NCBI GenBank assembly: GCA_947184155.2 | Contig: CAMXCT020001780.1 | Location: forward strand, 629,949 to 693,948 | Source of the DNA: Cladocopium goreaui | Lineage: Eukaryota; Sar; Dinophyceae; Suessiales; Symbiodiniaceae | Direction: 5' to 3' | Length of the DNA: 64,000 nt | In this document: positions 62,816 to 64,000 of the stretch, piece by piece | How the letters are laid out: every line of letters begins with the position of its first letter | Position numbering within the stretch: position 1 is the first letter of the stretch | The notes under the pieces: model-generated | Databases searched by the model: none | Seen by the model: only the letters and a program-made list of their open reading frames with translations | What the model was told of the DNA's origin: nothing | Translations under genes and position numbers: made by a program

Positions 62816-64000
62816 GGAGGAGGACAATGCGCCGTCCTCCATTGCCAAAGCTTCCAATGCGCGCTGAGCAGCACGCTGCATGGCACCTGGCTTTCCATTG
62901 GAAATCTCTTTGAGCTGCTGCTGATAGCCGCGGCGTTTGTTGTTCCAAGCCACAACTTTGTCACATGCCACACGCTTGAAGTCCCATTCCCTGGAGCAAA
63001 GCCTGCGGCAACCAGTGCAAACAAATTTCACCGTACTGTCAATTGGCCACACAATGGCCTCGACATGGTGGTCCTTGTTCTCGGGATCTGCAGCAAGTGA
63101 AGCCTGCTGGGTGATGCTGATCACTTGCTGGCACCCTTGCTTGAGTCGTTCATCCACATCATCTGAGTCCAATGCAGCTTGCAAACGTCGGATCAGTTCC
63201 TTTCGCTGTGGGCCTCGCGAGAAGCCAAACTGCTGACAAGGCATCTTGGCGAGCAACTTGAAGGAGCTTTCCAAGCTGGCACACTTTTTGCAAATGACTT
63301 TGGTCATGTTGCGCTTCTTCTTGCCTTTCCCGGTTGAAGGAAGAGTAACAATCACAGGGTTGTGAGGCCCCGCTTCACCCTTCTTCAAACCCAACAATCG
63401 TCGGGCGACACCAGCTGCGCGAACTTTTTGAGTAGCTTTGGCAGCATTTGCTGCCCAGAGAGGCCGAAAGTCACCGCAGAACGCTTTGAAATCAGTATCG
63501 GGATGGCATTCTGCATGGTGCTTCTTCTTCATCTTATATCTTTGGTCACGATTTGCAGTTGAATCCGCAGGGATGGCCAATTCGCAATGAGGACATTGCC
63601 AAAGAACCTTTTCACCTGATTTTGGAACTGCAAGAGTACGCAGTCTCCCCTGAGGAATATTGAAAGCTTTGCGATCCTCAGGGTGCCACGCGCGAATATG
63701 GGCAGATTTCTTCTGAGGCCACAATTTGGTTTTCCCAGTCGAAAAATCACACTTCGGGCAATTCCATTCCTGAAGCTTGGGATGCCCAAGCTTGCGTTTC
63801 TTTGTTTCGTTTTCAAGCACAGCGACCTTTTGCTTGTCACCAATGTCGCTGTCTAAGTCTAAGTGATCATCAAAAGCAACGCTGGAGCATTCCTCTGTCG
63901 CACCCCGACCCACTGAAGCAGACGTGACATGGGCGTTGCCACGCTGCTCTGATGAAGAAGAGCCGGGCAAGGGTTTGGCAGAAGAATTGGTTGCAGCATT
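62813..64000 (-). CDS. LINE ORF1, zinc-finger protein, 5' end outside window
   Basis: The frame is open from the window edge to TGA at 62813 (at least 395 codons). Probable zinc sites, numbered from 63970: C71-x2-C74 with H91-x4-H96, C126-x2-C129 with His at 151/152 and 156, C227-x2-C230, and C318-x2-C321-x3-C325. Basic stretches such as GKGKKKRNMTK separate them. The C terminus is a predicted helix rich in Ala/Arg (MQRAAQRALEALAM). LINE ORF1 proteins bind the element RNA; several paired Cys/His fingers fit that role, though they are unlike the single CCHC knuckles of many families. The real start lies beyond the window. Confidence 0.8.
   Translation of the reverse strand, partial: NAATNSSAKPLPGSSSSEQRGNAHVTSASVGRGATEECSSVAFDDHLDLDSDIGDKQKVAVLENETKKRKLGHPKLQEWNCPKCDFSTGKTKLWPQKKSAHIRAWHPEDRKAFNIPQGRLRTLAVPKSGEKVLWQCPHCELAIPADSTANRDQRYKMKKKHHAECHPDTDFKAFCGDFRPLWAANAAKATQKVRAAGVARRLLGLKKGEAGPHNPVIVTLPSTGKGKKKRNMTKVICKKCASLESSFKLLAKMPCQQFGFSRGPQRKELIRRLQAALDSDDVDERLKQGCQQVISITQQASLAADPENKDHHVEAIVWPIDSTVKFVCTGCRRLCSREWDFKRVACDKVVAWNNKRRGYQQQLKEISNGKPGAMQRAAQRALEALAMEDGALSSS

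Larger units (their letters stand above)
58880..64000 (-). mobile_element. LINE (non-LTR) retrotransposon, 5' end beyond window
   Basis: Two minus-strand ORFs overlap by one base: ORF1 with zinc-finger motifs, and ORF2 with APE endonuclease, reverse transcriptase, a CCHC knuckle and RNase H. The 3' untranslated stretch after 58998 includes (CAA)n (ACCAACAACAACAACGTC), a common kind of LINE 3' tail; the exact 3' end is uncertain. RNase H and an APE endonuclease point to the I/R1/L1-like superfamilies. The copy looks intact in the part visible. Confidence 0.9.

Overview
The window reads as nuclear DNA of a dinoflagellate, most likely of the Suessiales/Symbiodiniaceae type. Three things point there. 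(1) A multi-exon host gene, CNOT9, can be rebuilt exon by exon, and five of its nine introns start with GC or GA instead of GT. (2) The retroelements are of the large intact Ty1/copia and LINE kinds common in these genomes. (3) The 9-mer TGGCTCAAG, the 3' end of the dinoflagellate spliced leader, sits in both candidate LTRs. Gene density is low, and simple repeats, foldback elements and small inverted-repeat elements are abundant. No tRNA, rRNA, CRISPR or bacterial operon was seen.

Layout. 1-26 kb: mostly non-coding, with a 661-base assembly gap (3807-4467), an extremely AT-rich block (4468-5415), two mirror-oriented tandem arrays (5640-6465), a GAT-triplet tract, several foldback elements (largest 15109-16105), long (TATG)n, (TAG)n and GT-rich tracts, and scattered minus-strand exons. 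The clearest of these belong to a multi-pass membrane protein (17523-18581). 26.5-40.8 kb: one very large Ty1/copia-type retrotransposon on the minus strand, about 14.3 kb between candidate LTRs, with two uninterrupted ORFs of 2147 and 2201 codons. 41-50 kb: exon-like islands of an unidentified minus-strand gene, with many copies of a ~105-bp inverted-repeat element whose ends read TACCCTCTGGT. 50.2-57.2 kb: a complete ten-exon CNOT9/RCD1/CAF40 gene (CCR4-NOT complex). About 58.9 kb to the window end: a minus-strand LINE with an APE endonuclease, reverse transcriptase, zinc knuckle, RNase H and an upstream zinc-finger ORF1 that runs off the window.

How the retroelements work. The copia ORF1 carries a coiled coil, a Gag-like region with two CCCH fingers, protease, integrase and reverse transcriptase. 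ORF2 starts inside the stop codon of ORF1 (TAATG) and carries the RNase H plus about 1800 extra residues: a DNA-methyltransferase-like Rossmann domain, an SGNH-hydrolase-like domain with a full Ser/Asn/Asp-His set, and a Tpt1/KptA (RNA 2'-phosphotransferase)-like domain. The LINE has the same architecture at its own junction (TGATG).

The most unusual signal is at RNA level. The copia element contains at least 28 small hairpins, all in the same polarity, each with a GGAA (GNRA-class) tetraloop in the sense strand on a stem of usually 4+3 base pairs. In 22 of 28 a single bulged base lies in the 3' arm. Stem sequences differ from hairpin to hairpin while the architecture is kept, and the hairpins occur in all three codon phases. 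I know of no described feature that matches this.
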